NCBI GenBank assembly: GCA_947625885.1
Contig: CANQQA010000006.1
Coordinates: 67,832-105,060 of the forward strand
Length of the DNA: 37,229 nucleotides
Source: an uncultured Bacteroidales bacterium
GTDB taxonomy: Bacteria > Bacteroidota > Bacteroidia > Bacteroidales > UBA11471
Direction: 5' to 3'
The notes under the pieces were generated by a model, which saw only the letters and a program-made list of their open reading frames with translations, was not told the origin of the DNA and made no database searches. Each line of letters starts with the position of its first letter. Position 1 is the stretch's first letter. A program made the position numbers and the translations under genes. Below are positions 9,701-18,313 of this stretch, in pieces.

Positions 9701-12700
9701 GCCCATTACCGTAATTTTGTTAGCGGGTTTGTCGGGGTCGTAGCCCGAGTAGGCGACGGTGGTATTGACGTCGGAGCCGGTTTTTCGGGCGGCGTTGCGC
9801 TCCTGTTTCAGGTTGGTCAGCAATTCGAGCGGAAAATCGAACGTGTTGGCTTCGGGCCAGACGATTTCGCGGTCGGAGGTGCTGTATGTGTTGTAGCGCC
9901 CGGGCGGGGTGAGACGCAACGGAATTTCGTATTCGTAATAGTTGTTGCAGTAGTCCGACCCTAACCGAATGAATACGGAGAGTTCGCCGTTTTTCAAATC
10001 GGAGTTGTCGTCGATGGGCTTTTCGGCGTGGACGAACATTTCGAGCCGCTTGTAGTTGCGCATATCCGTGCCGGAGCTTTTGTAGATGGCACGGGCGTTT
10101 TTCGAAGGCAGGTTTCTGATGATGAGCGACACGGATTGCTCGTTGAGCTGCGTAATCTGCGACTGGTCAGGTGAGATGATGCGGGTGATGCCGGGCGGGA
10201 GCACGTAATTGACGGGTGTCTGACCGGCATTTTCTTCGATGTTTACGACGGAGACGTCGAGGTTGCCTTCGGCGGGAGCATTGCTGTTGCCGGAGATGTC
10301 TGAGTGCAGTTTGTATTCGTAGGTGCGCCATTCGCCGCGCACGAGTTCGAGGGTGGCGAAACGCAGGTGGGTTTCTTTGTTGAAACCGGTGAGGAAGATG
10401 CGAGCGAAACGAATGCTCGAAAAATCCTGTATCGAACCGACGGTTTTGCGCGGTTCGTGGTTGGAGTTTTCGCTGTTGTCGCGAAGGGGAATTTTGAACT
10501 GGTACCACCGAACGGTCGAGGTCGTTCCGTTGCGCAGAATCACCGGCACGGAGTGCATGTCGGTGATGTAGTTGCTTCCCACTTGCAGGGCTTCGGGGGT
10601 GATTTTCACGGCATATTCGAAATAACGTTCGTATTCGTCGAGCGTGTTGTCCTGATTGATGTCTTCGACGTCGGGGACGCTGCGTGCCGACAGGTAGTAG
10701 CGGTCGCCGGCTTCTTGGGCGGAAAGCGAGTTGCCCTCGGTGTTGTTGTAGTATTTGTAGCGCGTCAGTATGTCGGCTTCGTTCCGGTTGTAGTCTTCGC
10801 CGAGAAAGTATTGGTAGTTGTCGCCGGCGGGGTCGTTGAGGGGCGAATGAGGGTCTTCCTCCATACGTGCGACGGCTTCGGCGGAGAGGCGCGAGCGCAA
10901 CATTTCTACGTATGTCCGATATGAAGAAAAGAAGCGCTCGTTGTCGTTGGAAAGCCCGTCGAGACCGACGTCCTGCCGCAGGCGGGCGTCGCTGCCGTTG
11001 TCGAAAGCGTAGGTGAGCGACTGCTGGCGCGATACGCGCCCCCATACGGTAGATGAGAGGTAAGAGGTGTCGTTGTTGATGGGCAGCCCGTTTTCGTAGG
11101 ATTTCATGCCGTCTTTGAGAATGTCTTCCGATACGTCGCCGAAATCGAAGTAGAGCATACCGCCTTTGTTGGAGCCGTCGTCGTTGTAGAGGAAGGGGTC
11201 CATCAGCCAAAATTGCAAGTATTCGATGTTGGAGTTGTCGAAGTCGGTTACGTCCATTTTGCGCATCATGCCGCCCCAGCGTTTTTCGGGGTTGGCGAGT
11301 TTGCCGTCTTTGTCGATGTTGTCGGCATCGAGATTGTAGGGACCGCGCTCTTCGGGGTAGTACGATACGTTGAGCACCTGCATGACGGACGATTCGCCGT
11401 AGTTGAGTTCTTTGTTGGGGAACACTTCGGTATATTCGACCTCGCGCACATAATGGTTGGAGAGTTGGTCGAGGTCGTTTTTGATATGGGCGGGCGTGGC
11501 AGAGGAGTTGCGGGCGGTAAAGAGGCGGTCGATGTAGTACCACGCCAGCAGGGCGCGGTTTTTGCCGTAGTCGATGTCGTTCGAGAATGCCGATTCCGGG
11601 AAGAACGAGGGGGTGGCAGAGAGGTTCCATGCGTAGGGGGCGCGTATGTCGATGGTGGTCTGCGAGCCTTCGAAGTCGTCGAGGTAAGAAGTGGTTTCGG
11701 CATTCTTTTTTTCGTTGGGAATCAGTTGGGCAAATTCTGCTGCGAACGACAGCCGCGAGGGGGCGGTGGCAGTTACGGTGGGTATTTTGTTGAGCCACGA
11801 GGTGAGCCACTGAAATTCGGTGTTGTAAGAGGTGTTTACACCCCACAACGTATTGTTGAGTACTTCGTCGCCGAAATTGATTTTCTCGGTGAGTGCTTTC
11901 TCCTTCATGTGCATGAGGGTAAGCCCGACGTTGAAATTTTTGCTGAAAGCGTAATTCAAGTCGAGACCGACCAGTGCTTTTCGCTGCATACTGAGGCTTT
12001 GGCTTTCGAGAGAGACGTCGATTTTCGTTCCGGAGTCGATGTAGTTTTGGTTGAGAATCGTTACGACGCCCATGTTGTAATCGACGGTGTAATCGACGTT
12101 TTCGACGAGAGGCACTCCGGCGGCGGATACTTTTACCGACCCGCGCGGTATGTTGAAGGCGTTGAGGTGTATTTCCGAGCTGTTCGACGATTTGTATTCG
12201 CCTTTGAAGATGAATTTGTTTTTGTCGGCGAATTGCTTGGCGATGGTCAGGGTCGAGTCGTAGAGTTCCTGATAGACATAGCGGTCGGCGTCCGGCGTTC
12301 CGATAGCGTTGCGCAGGTACGAGCCGAAAGGTTCTACCGACGGGAAGATGATGCGACCCGTGGCGGGCAGCACGGTGAATCCCGATACGTAGTCGAACAC
12401 GCCGTCGGAGTGGGTTTCCTGATTGTTGTCGAGGCGGTCGAGGTTCATCACCTGCAACAGCGTTTTTTCCCGAATCTCGCCGACGGGCAGGTAGGCGGTA
12501 TTCGTGCCGGCGGTGTCGTTCTGGTAATAAATGTTGAATCGGAAATTTTCTTTTTGTATCTGGTAGGCGCCGAGCGCATAGACGTTTTTCATCATCAGCC
12601 GCCAAATGGGCTTTTTGTTGGTGATGGTCGGACCTTTCAGCATTTTTACGTAGAGGCTCTGTTCGGTGTCGGTGATGTCGGTCGTAAATTCGCCGACTTG

Positions 12701-14125
12701 GTAGGTCTGTCCGTTTTTGGTGTATTCGAAGGCGACAGCCAGCACCTCGTCGCTCCGCAGCTGCGTGTTGAGGGAGATGTAGCCGAGCTGCGTGTTGAGG
12801 GTGTATTCCGATGCCGAGAGCAGGCGGGCGCTCTCTATCTTGGCAAAGTCTTCGCCGCCGTAGATTCCGAAACTCTCCAACGGGGCGAGTGCCTGCGTTA
12901 CGCGGTCGATGTATCGGGCGTCGGGGTAATCGGTTGTGATGGAGCCGTAGAGGGTGTTGGCGGTGTTCGAGGGAAATTGTGCACCGGTCGTTGTCCAATG
13001 GCTGCTCGAGAGATTTTGTGCCGACGTTTCGCCGAGGTCGGCGAAAGCCACGAGATTGCGGGCGTTGTCGTAATGTCCCTGTTTGTTGGTAACCCACACT
13101 TCCACGCGGTTGATAGTAACGCCGGAGGTAATGTAGGGCAGGCGGACGATGAATTGGTCGTAGTTGTCGCGAAAATAGTGTGAAAGGAAGTAATGGCGGT
13201 TTTGGTCGTAGTTGTCGGCACTGATTTCAAATTCGGTCGTCTGTGCGCCGCCTTTGCTGCTGATGCTTTTGGAGTCGGTTTCCTGTTGCGACACCAGACC
13301 GGTAACGGTGAGTTTGCCGAATTGCAGCGTCGTTTTCAGACCGAACAGCGAGGTACCGCCCCGAATCAGCGATGAACCGGTGGTCATGCTGATGTTGCCG
13401 CCTTCGATGCTTTTGATGATTTGGTCTTCGTCTCCTTCGTAGCGGAGATTCAATTTTTGTGCGTCGAAATCGAATGTGGCATCGGTGTTATAGGTCATTT
13501 TGAACCCGATTTTCGTTCCGACCGTCGCATTGATGGTGGCTTGTATTTTTTCGTCGAAGTCGAAATAGGTTTTCTTTCGTGCACTTTCAGAAAGTGCGGG
13601 ATTATCTATTTTATTGGTTACAAGACTGAGTTTCAAAGACATCGAGCCGCTTGTTTTCAATCGTACACCTCCGGGACCGAATACTTTGTCGAGCGCCTGC
13701 ACGTTGAATTGCATATCGAGGAAGTCGAACTCTTTTCCTCCTTTGGCGAAAGCATCGGCATTTTTTTCCCGATAATAGTCCTGCATCTCTTTTTGGAGCG
13801 AGTATTCCTGATATTCGCCGGCAGTGAGCATGAACGGCGTGGAGACTTCCATACCGCCCACTTTGGTGCGTATGACGTAGCAGTTGGTTCGGGTGTCGAA
13901 TTCGATTTCCGTATGGAGATTCTCCGGCGTTTTCAGGTCGGCAGCGGAGCGGCTGAACAGGTCTTCGTAATGTTCTATTGAGGTTTTGGCAACGGGATAA
14001 CGGACGGCAATAGAATCTTTGCCGAGGGTCGGAGCCGGCGTTTCCGATTGCGCGAAAAGCAGGGCGGGATAGTTTGCTATTCCGCAGAGAAACAGTAAAA
14101 TATATAGAAAAAGACTTTTTCTCAT
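6725..14125 (-). CDS. sprA: SprA/Sov, T9SS outer-membrane translocon
   Basis: A 2466-aa protein with an N-terminal signal peptide (KSLFLYILLFLCG...LLFAQ). Size and sequence match the SprA (Flavobacterium) / Sov (Porphyromonas) family, which is around 2400-2500 aa. SprA is a giant outer-membrane beta-barrel that forms the protein-conducting pore of the type IX secretion system. Recognisable features are the periplasmic SprA N-terminal region, long alternating beta-strand stretches, and a C-terminus rich in aromatic strands (MKYSAEYKVSRYISLEAYYD). Partner proteins in cells are PorV and the Plug, and a Plug-family gene lies at 15736-16980. It follows ruvA with a 58-base gap and is probably the last gene of a bactofilin-ruvA-sprA transcript. 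The reading frame is intact over 7.4 kb. In this phylum sprA is known to lie beside ruvA. Confidence 0.96.
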   Translation of the reverse strand: MRKSLFLYILLFLCGIANYPALLFAQSETPAPTLGKDSIAVRYPVAKTSIEHYEDLFSRSAADLKTPENLHTEIEFDTRTNCYVIRTKVGGMEVSTPFMLTAGEYQEYSLQKEMQDYYREKNADAFAKGGKEFDFLDMQFNVQALDKVFGPGGVRLKTSGSMSLKLSLVTNKIDNPALSESARKKTYFDFDEKIQATINATVGTKIGFKMTYNTDATFDFDAQKLNLRYEGDEDQIIKSIEGGNISMTTGSSLIRGGTSLFGLKTTLQFGKLTVTGLVSQQETDSKSISSKGGAQTTEFEISADNYDQNRHYFLSHYFRDNYDQFIVRLPYITSGVTINRVEVWVTNKQGHYDNARNLVAFADLGETSAQNLSSSHWTTTGAQFPSNTANTLYGSITTDYPDARYIDRVTQALAPLESFGIYGGEDFAKIESARLLSASEYTLNTQLGYISLNTQLRSDEVLAVAFEYTKNGQTYQVGEFTTDITDTEQSLYVKMLKGPTITNKKPIWRLMMKNVYALGAYQIQKENFRFNIYYQNDTAGTNTAYLPVGEIREKTLLQVMNLDRLDNNQETHSDGVFDYVSGFTVLPATGRIIFPSVEPFGSYLRNAIGTPDADRYVYQELYDSTLTIAKQFADKNKFIFKGEYKSSNSSEIHLNAFNIPRGSVKVSAAGVPLVENVDYTVDYNMGVVTILNQNYIDSGTKIDVSLESQSLSMQRKALVGLDLNYAFSKNFNVGLTLMHMKEKALTEKINFGDEVLNNTLWGVNTSYNTEFQWLTSWLNKIPTVTATAPSRLSFAAEFAQLIPNEKKNAETTSYLDDFEGSQTTIDIRAPYAWNLSATPSFFPESAFSNDIDYGKNRALLAWYYIDRLFTARNSSATPAHIKNDLDQLSNHYVREVEYTEVFPNKELNYGESSVMQVLNVSYYPEERGPYNLDADNIDKDGKLANPEKRWGGMMRKMDVTDFDNSNIEYLQFWLMDPFLYNDDGSNKGGMLYFDFGDVSEDILKDGMKSYENGLPINNDTSYLSSTVWGRVSRQQSLTYAFDNGSDARLRQDVGLDGLSNDNERFFSSYRTYVEMLRSRLSAEAVARMEEDPHSPLNDPAGDNYQYFLGEDYNRNEADILTRYKYYNNTEGNSLSAQEAGDRYYLSARSVPDVEDINQDNTLDEYERYFEYAVKITPEALQVGSNYITDMHSVPVILRNGTTSTVRWYQFKIPLRDNSENSNHEPRKTVGSIQDFSSIRFARIFLTGFNKETHLRFATLELVRGEWRTYEYKLHSDISGNSNAPAEGNLDVSVVNIEENAGQTPVNYVLPPGITRIISPDQSQITQLNEQSVSLIIRNLPSKNARAIYKSSGTDMRNYKRLEMFVHAEKPIDDNSDLKNGELSVFIRLGSDYCNNYYEYEIPLRLTPPGRYNTYSTSDREIVWPEANTFDFPLELLTNLKQERNAARKTGSDVNTTVAYSGYDPDKPANKITVMGNPSLSNVKTILIGVRNNSGRTKDVTVWINELRLKGFNEEGGWATKGSLNLAVSDIGSLNMSGQVETTGFGGIDQSLNDRRLDDLYQYNFAAMVDVGRFFGEKAKIKAPVYYSYSLEKTLPKYNPLDQDIKFSDAIAAAIDNAERDSIKRLAVTQSTNKSFSISGFKVDIKSKNPMPYDPGNFTFSYSQNKQHENDPTTAYENTDTYNGNVVYSYSPVFKAWKPFGKIKSTSKRLAIVKKLGINYLPNNISFGTSMSRYYYEQQLRSIDNDDIVLPVSVSKSFLWDRQFSIQWNLIESLSMNLSTGTNARVEELPGAVNKRLFADEYTLWKDSLKNSLRHFGTPWDYQQNFSATFNVPLNVMPAFNWITLSASYNASYNWEHGAVIDDSTNVGNNISNQGRLSISSRFNFETLYNKSKYLKTVNQKFASSGRGSRTQQKQNDRFQKVISLNRDTTTILRHNLDSKKPVVTAVRNREKFPIKYKVVDANTICIENRGSERITVTVLPGKRKDDNKWYKFGQYATRFAMMLRSVSVQYSNTRAMTLPSFEPSVGAMFGQSNDYSTFAPGLGFAFATVRPDFIRKSVERNWLLTQDSSLVSPAIHNTTNDMKADIVLEPAKNLKITLNITRSHSRNNQIYFMYDDMPAIQGGSFTMTHAAIATSMRRLSPDDGYRSDAFDRFLENRKIITQRLENEYSNTRYPATDFTERAHLAGQPYNATNGGINPSSADVLIPAFIAAYTGKSVDNVELSAFPSWKYLIPNWKITYDGLAKLKKMQKVFKSFILSHAYKCTYNVGSFSSFLNWAGIGGDRGFVKDSQTGLPVPSSPFDISSVSITESFAPLLGVDFTTTNNISGSLSYKNTRNLNLSISAVQLVEAITQDFTIGVGYKITNLKGFSKGNGGKQGTFSNDINLRGDFSFKKTHSLIRRIEQDYTQATAGNKAIAMKYSAEYKVSRYISLEAYYDLQITTPLISSSSYPMLNSDIGISIKLDLAR

Positions 14126-14183
14126 CGCTTCGCGGTCTTCGGGAACCGTTTTTTTTCTTTCCCCGAAAGCGGCGATGCGACAG

Positions 14184-14768
14184 CTACAACATTTTCAATG
14201 CTGTTTTTATGAGGGCTTCGACCGATAGCGTCGGGGTGTCTTTCAGCAGCTTCTGCACCGCCTTTTGCGAGGCGGTCTGCGGAAATCCCAGCATGACAAG
14301 AGCGGCGACGGCTTCGTCTTGGATCTCCTGTTGTCGGGGCGTGCTGTTTATAAGTAACGTATCACCCCCTCCCTTTATTTTATCGCGTAGGTCGATAATG
14401 ATGCGTTCGGCGGTTTTTGCGCCGATTCCTTTGATTGATTTCAGGACGCCGACGTTTCCGCCGGTGATGACCTGTTCCAGTTCGGCGGGGGATAGCGACG
14501 AGAGTATCATGCGGGCGGTGCCGGGTCCGACGCCCGAAACCGAAATGAGAGCAAGAAAGAGTTCGCGTTCGCGCTGGTCGATGAATCCGTAGAGTGTGTA
14601 AGCGTCTTCGCGCACGGCTTCATGTACGTACAGGCGCACCTCTTTACCAACGGCAAGTGCTCCGTATGTCGTGAGCGAAATGTTCAACCCGTACCCTACG
14701 CCGCCGCACTCGACGACGGCGAAAGCGGGGGTCAGTTCGGTTACTTCTCCGCGAACGTATTCGATCAT
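14184..14768 (-). CDS. ruvA: Holliday junction branch-migration protein RuvA
   Basis: 194 aa, the usual length. It has an N-terminal OB-fold (MIEYVRGEVTELTPAFAVVECGGVGY begins it), then helix-hairpin-helix segments (ISVSGVGPGTARMILSS and LKSIKGIGAKTAERIIIDL). A flexible linker precedes the small C-terminal three-helix domain that contacts the RuvB motor (QDEAVAALVMLGFPQTASQKA). RuvA tetramers bind four-way DNA junctions and recruit RuvB during recombination repair. It sits between the bactofilin gene (24-base gap) and sprA (58-base gap) on the same strand, so all three are likely co-transcribed. RuvB and RuvC are not in the window. Confidence 0.97.
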   Translation of the reverse strand: MIEYVRGEVTELTPAFAVVECGGVGYGLNISLTTYGALAVGKEVRLYVHEAVREDAYTLYGFIDQRERELFLALISVSGVGPGTARMILSSLSPAELEQVITGGNVGVLKSIKGIGAKTAERIIIDLRDKIKGGGDTLLINSTPRQQEIQDEAVAALVMLGFPQTASQKAVQKLLKDTPTLSVEALIKTALKML

Positions 14769-14792
14769 GGTGCTGTTTTTTTGCCGGTAAGG

Positions 14793-15155
14793 TTATTTGG
14801 CGGCTGCGACCGGTTTTTCGTGCTGCATTTTGCAGCTTCCGTTGAATACGGCTTTCGGTTCGATAATCAGAATTTGCGTTGCGATGTCGCCTTCGATGTT
14901 CGATGTCGCTTTAAGGGTAAGCGTGTCTTTGATGGTGATGTTGCCGTGTACTTTTCCGTTGATTTCGGCATTGGCGGCAGTGATGTTTCCCTGTATGCGG
15001 GAGGTTTCGCCGATGATTACTTTTCCGGCGCATTCGACGTTGCCTTGCAGATTGCCGTCGATGCGTATGTCGCTCGATGCTGAAATGTTTCCGATAATGG
15101 TCGTATTGACGGCGAAATTGTTGTGTACCATGCCGCTTTGGATTTCTTTATTCAT
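14793..15155 (-). CDS. Bactofilin family cytoskeletal protein
   Basis: 120 aa from ATG at 15155 (MNKEIQSGMVHNNF). Longer starts upstream are ruled out because a TACTTTTG promoter box at 15191-15198 lies within them. The core has regularly spaced short beta-strands with glycine turns (NTTIIGNISASSDIRIDGNL, then repeats ending about residue 105), as in the right-handed beta-helix of bactofilins (DUF583). Disordered tails flank it, with a C-terminal basic HEKPVAAAK. Bactofilins polymerise without nucleotide into filaments that position envelope machinery. This is the first gene of the leftward unit with ruvA and sprA, and it is divergent from folB. The family call is strong; the cellular role here is unknown. 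Confidence 0.88.
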   Translation of the reverse strand: MNKEIQSGMVHNNFAVNTTIIGNISASSDIRIDGNLQGNVECAGKVIIGETSRIQGNITAANAEINGKVHGNITIKDTLTLKATSNIEGDIATQILIIEPKAVFNGSCKMQHEKPVAAAK

Positions 15156-15190
15156 GATTCCGTGTTTGATGAATATTTTTTGGTTCTCGG

Positions 15191-15198
15191 CAAAAGTA
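15191..15198 (-). promoter_or_regulatory. Promoter -7 box for bactofilin-ruvA-sprA
   Basis: The minus strand reads TACTTTTGCC, a -7 element match, 35 bases upstream of the bactofilin ATG at 15155. The -33 region is weak. It is the only good box seen ahead of the three-gene unit. Confidence 0.65.
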
Positions 15199-15342
15199 GT
15201 ATTTTTTACGGAATTGTCATTTGTTTTTTGCGAAAAAGATTTTTGCGAGAATGCGTTAAAGAAAAACAATTTATGAAAATGGCGGATACGATACCTGTTT
15301 TTTTCGACGATTTGAGGAACATGGGTATTCGGATTTTTTAAT

Positions 15343-15350
15343 TATATTTG
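15343..15350 (+). promoter_or_regulatory. folB-plug promoter -7 box (TATATTTG)
   Basis: TATATTTG matches TAnnTTTG and lies 21 bases before the folB ATG at 15372. No clear TTG at the right -33 distance. The box excludes a TTG start at 15348. Confidence 0.6.
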
Positions 15351-15371
15351 TATCGAAGAAGCTACGGTGCG

Positions 15372-15725
15372 ATGAAAACGAGTATAGAACTGAAAGGTAT
15401 GCGCTTTTTTGCGTATCACGGCGTTTCGGCGCAGGAGCGCAAGGTGGGCAACGACTATGAAGTGTCGCTGCGGGTGGATTGTCCGTTGGAGAAGGCGATG
15501 GCGAGCGACGAGCTTGCCGACACGCTCGACTATGCGATGCTGTACCGGTTGGTGGCGGACGAGATGATGCGCCCGTCGCAGTTGCTCGAACACGTGGCAG
15601 GGCGCATCGTGCGGGCGATAGAGGCGGCGTGGCCGTCAGTTACGGGCGGCACTCTGCGCATTGCCAAACTTTCGCCGCCGGTGGCAGGCGAAATAGGTCG
15701 TGCCGAAGTGTCGGTGGAATGGTAA
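15372..15725 (+). CDS. folB: Dihydroneopterin aldolase
   Basis: 117 aa, typical for FolB. It converts 7,8-dihydroneopterin to 6-hydroxymethyl-dihydropterin and glycolaldehyde in folate synthesis, as a cytoplasmic homo-octamer. The signature FFAYHGVSAQERKVGNDYEV carries the conserved Glu that binds the pterin. LDYAMLYRLV holds the substrate-pocket Tyr, and the conserved Lys is in LRIAKLSPPV near the C-terminus. ATG 15372 is chosen because earlier in-frame codons fall in the promoter. The plug gene starts 10 bases after its stop, so the two are almost certainly co-transcribed. Confidence 0.93.
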   Translation: MKTSIELKGMRFFAYHGVSAQERKVGNDYEVSLRVDCPLEKAMASDELADTLDYAMLYRLVADEMMRPSQLLEHVAGRIVRAIEAAWPSVTGGTLRIAKLSPPVAGEIGRAEVSVEW

Positions 15726-15735
15726 TTACGGGATT

Positions 15736-16980
15736 ATGATGCGGCGATTGTTTTTTCTTTTGGTGTGCTGCGGCGTGGTTGCCGCCGGTCGTGCGGCGGG
15801 ATATTCCACGCGCGCATTCGACGAACGGGTGCACACACTGCAAGTGCGGGTGGGTGCCGATATGCTGGCTCCGCCGGTAACGCTGCTGGACGGCAACGAC
15901 CGCATCGTCATATCGTTCGACCTCTTTGCCGACGAGCCGGAAGAACTGCGTTACCGCGTGGCGTATTGCAATGCCGACTGGTCGCCGTCGCCGTTGGCAC
16001 AGGTGGAGTATCTCGACGGCTTCGCCGAAGGCAGTATCGACGATTATGCCTTGTCGTTCAATACGTATCGGAATTATGTGAATTACCGCCTCGTGTTTCC
16101 GAACGAAAATGTTTCGTTCCGCCTGTCGGGAAATTATGTCGTGTCGGTCTATCCCGAGAGCCGTCCCGACGACGTACTGCTGACGGCGTGCTTCTCGCTC
16201 GCGGAAAATTTGGTGGAGCTCGCTTGCGAAATAACGACCCGCACCGATGTCGATTACAACAAGGGGCATCAGCAGCTTTCGGTGAAACTGGCGCACCCGC
16301 GCTACGAGATACGCGACCCGCGCAGCGAGTTGCAGATGTATGTTTCGCAAAATGTCGATTACTCCGACCGCCATCTGCTGACGCAGCCGCTTTACGTACA
16401 GCCGCAGGAGCTGGAATATGCCCATGCGCCGGTCTTGGTGTTTCCGGCGGGAAACGAATACCGCCGCTTTGAAATCGTGTCGCCGCACTACAATCCGCTG
16501 GGCGTGGAGAGTATGCGCTATTTCGAACCGTATTATCACGCCCTGCTTACGACCGACCGTCCGCGCGCGGCGGAGGCATACGTCTATGACGAAACGCAGA
16601 ACGGACGGTTTTTTATCCGCGCCGGCGGCAGTGAAGAGCCCGATACCGAAGCCGATTATTATATGGTGCACTTCACGCTCGAAACGGGGCGCCCGCTCGA
16701 CGGCGAGGTGTATCTCGACGGAGAATTTACGCTCGGACGGCGGGACGCATCGACCCGCATGACCTACAACGCCGAAACGCGCTCGTATGAAAAAACGCTG
16801 CCGCTCAAACAGGGGGCGTACAATTACCGGTATGTGCTCTCGAAAAACGGTCGTGCCGACGCGGCGCCGATAGAGGGCAACCATTACGAAACGCTCAACG
16901 AATACCAGATAAGCGTATATCATCGTCCGACGGGCGGACGCTACGACCGCCTCATCGGATATACGCGGTGCCGTATGTAG
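15736..16980 (+). CDS. T9SS plug protein (DUF5103 family)
   Basis: About 414 aa starting [20 protein letters not shown], a clear signal peptide. ATG 15739 is equally possible. The mature part matches the DUF5103 family, since renamed type 9 secretion system plug protein. Recognisable stretches are [20 protein letters not shown] early, [14 protein letters not shown] in the first beta-domain, a middle region with [17 protein letters not shown], and a C-terminal carbohydrate-binding-like fold ([20 protein letters not shown]). Known for the family: in the Flavobacterium T9SS, the Plug binds the periplasmic side of the SprA barrel and closes it when PorV is absent. Here it is divergently encoded about 1.6 kb from sprA and follows folB directly. 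The name is by family similarity, and the function here is inferred. Confidence 0.85.
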   Translation: MMRRLFFLLVCCGVVAAGRAAGYSTRAFDERVHTLQVRVGADMLAPPVTLLDGNDRIVISFDLFADEPEELRYRVAYCNADWSPSPLAQVEYLDGFAEGSIDDYALSFNTYRNYVNYRLVFPNENVSFRLSGNYVVSVYPESRPDDVLLTACFSLAENLVELACEITTRTDVDYNKGHQQLSVKLAHPRYEIRDPRSELQMYVSQNVDYSDRHLLTQPLYVQPQELEYAHAPVLVFPAGNEYRRFEIVSPHYNPLGVESMRYFEPYYHALLTTDRPRAAEAYVYDETQNGRFFIRAGGSEEPDTEADYYMVHFTLETGRPLDGEVYLDGEFTLGRRDASTRMTYNAETRSYEKTLPLKQGAYNYRYVLSKNGRADAAPIEGNHYETLNEYQISVYHRPTGGRYDRLIGYTRCRM

Positions 16981-17000
16981 ATGCGATTCAAATTTTTTAT

Positions 17001-17008
17001 TACTTTTG
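17001..17008 (+). promoter_or_regulatory. proA promoter -7 box (TACTTTTG)
   Basis: TACTTTTGCC lies 37 bases ahead of the proA ATG. The -33 region is poor. A 6-bp inverted repeat (TGCCGC 17007-17012, GCGGCA 17023-17028) overlaps the box and the expected transcription start, so it could be an operator or a chance leader hairpin. Confidence 0.6.
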
Positions 17009-17045
17009 CCGCCGGAATGCCTGCGGCATAAATGAAACGAAAAAA

Positions 17046-18293
17046 ATGTCAGCACTTATTTCTTTACTCGAATCGGTGCGGGCGGCGTCGCGCCGCCTCA
17101 ATCTGCTCGACGGAGCGACCGTCGATGCCGTGCTGCTTGCCGTTGCCGACGAAACGGAACGACAGACGGAATATATCCTGTCGGAAAATGCGCGCGATTT
17201 GGCGCAGATGTCGCCGACCGACCCCAAGTACGACCGCTTGCAGCTTACGGCGCAGCGGCTTGCCGATATCGCCGCCGATATGCGGCGGGTAGCCTCGCTG
17301 CCGTCGCCGCTGGGAAAGACGCTGAGCGAAACGGTGCGCCCCAACGGCATGACCATACGCAAGGTGTCGGTGCCTTTCGGGGTGGTGGGTATTATCTACG
17401 AAGCGCGCCCCAACGTTACTTTCGACGTTTTCTCCCTCTGCCTGAAATCGGGAAATGCCTGCGTGCTGAAAGGCGGGAGCGATGCCGCTTGTTCCAACCG
17501 TGCCATTATCGACATTATCCACCGTGTGTTGATAAAGTTCGGAATCGACACGAATACAGTGGTTTTGCTGTCGAATGAACGCTCGGTTACCAACGAGTTA
17601 TTGACAGCCGTCGGGTATGTCGATTTGGTGATTCCGCGCGGAAGCAAGGGGCTTATCGACTTCGTGCGGCAACAGGCGCGCGTGCCGGTGATAGAAACGG
17701 GCGCGGGTGTGTGCCATACCTATTTCGACGCTGCCGGCGACGTGGCGAAAGGGCGGGCTATCGTGCTGAACGCCAAGACTCGCCGCGTGTCGGTGTGCAA
17801 TGCACTCGACTGCCTGCTCGTGCACCGCGACCGCCTGAACGACCTGCCGGCGCTCTGCGCGCCGCTGGCGGAAAAGAGTGTCATCGTTTATGCCGATGCG
17901 CCGGCGTATGCCGCTCTCTCGGGAAGCTATCCTGCCGCCCTGCTGCAACCGGCGACCGCCGACAGCTACGGCACGGAGTTTCTTGATTACAAAATGGCGA
18001 TAAAGACGGTGGCGTCGCTCGATGAAGCGTTGCAGCACATCGCCCGCTATTCGTCGCAGCACAGCGAAAGCATCGTGAGCGAAGATGCCGCCGCCTGCCT
18101 GCGTTTCACCCGCGAGGTCGATGCCGCCTGCGTCTATACCAACGTATCGACGGCGTTCACCGACGGCGGACAGTTCGGCTTCGGCGCCGAAATAGGCATC
18201 AGCACGCAGAAACTCCACGCGCGCGGACCTATGGCGCTGCCGGAGCTTACCACCTACAAATACATCATCACCGGCGACGGTCAAACACGATAA
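17046..18293 (+). CDS. proA: Glutamate-5-semialdehyde dehydrogenase (gamma-glutamyl phosphate reductase)
   Basis: 415 aa from ATG 17046 ([16 protein letters not shown]). It reduces gamma-glutamyl phosphate with NADPH to glutamate semialdehyde, the second step of proline synthesis. It is an aldehyde-dehydrogenase-superfamily enzyme. Visible signatures are [20 protein letters not shown] and [15 protein letters not shown] (cofactor region), [13 protein letters not shown], and the catalytic Cys at residue 251 in [13 protein letters not shown]. The C-terminal [20 protein letters not shown] is diagnostic. proB is not in the window. The argF' homologue starts 20 bases after the stop, so the pair probably forms an operon; coupling of proA to this carbamoyltransferase makes sense because both draw on glutamate. 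Confidence 0.97.
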   Translation: MSALISLLESVRAASRRLNLLDGATVDAVLLAVADETERQTEYILSENARDLAQMSPTDPKYDRLQLTAQRLADIAADMRRVASLPSPLGKTLSETVRPNGMTIRKVSVPFGVVGIIYEARPNVTFDVFSLCLKSGNACVLKGGSDAACSNRAIIDIIHRVLIKFGIDTNTVVLLSNERSVTNELLTAVGYVDLVIPRGSKGLIDFVRQQARVPVIETGAGVCHTYFDAAGDVAKGRAIVLNAKTRRVSVCNALDCLLVHRDRLNDLPALCAPLAEKSVIVYADAPAYAALSGSYPAALLQPATADSYGTEFLDYKMAIKTVASLDEALQHIARYSSQHSESIVSEDAAACLRFTREVDAACVYTNVSTAFTDGGQFGFGAEIGISTQKLHARGPMALPELTTYKYIITGDGQTR

Positions 18294-18313
18294 TTTCAAA
18301 ATACCAAACAGAT

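Noticed and set aside
6707-13183. Several antisense frames of 500-670 codons opposite sprA and a 976-codon frame in another phase of the same strand
   Set aside because: All lie inside the intact sprA frame and give low-complexity Arg- or Val-rich translations; they are shadows of the codon bias.
15273-15341. A 22-codon ORF in the bactofilin-folB control region
   Set aside because: No promoter or ribosome-binding site of its own and it lies across the control region; too short to support.
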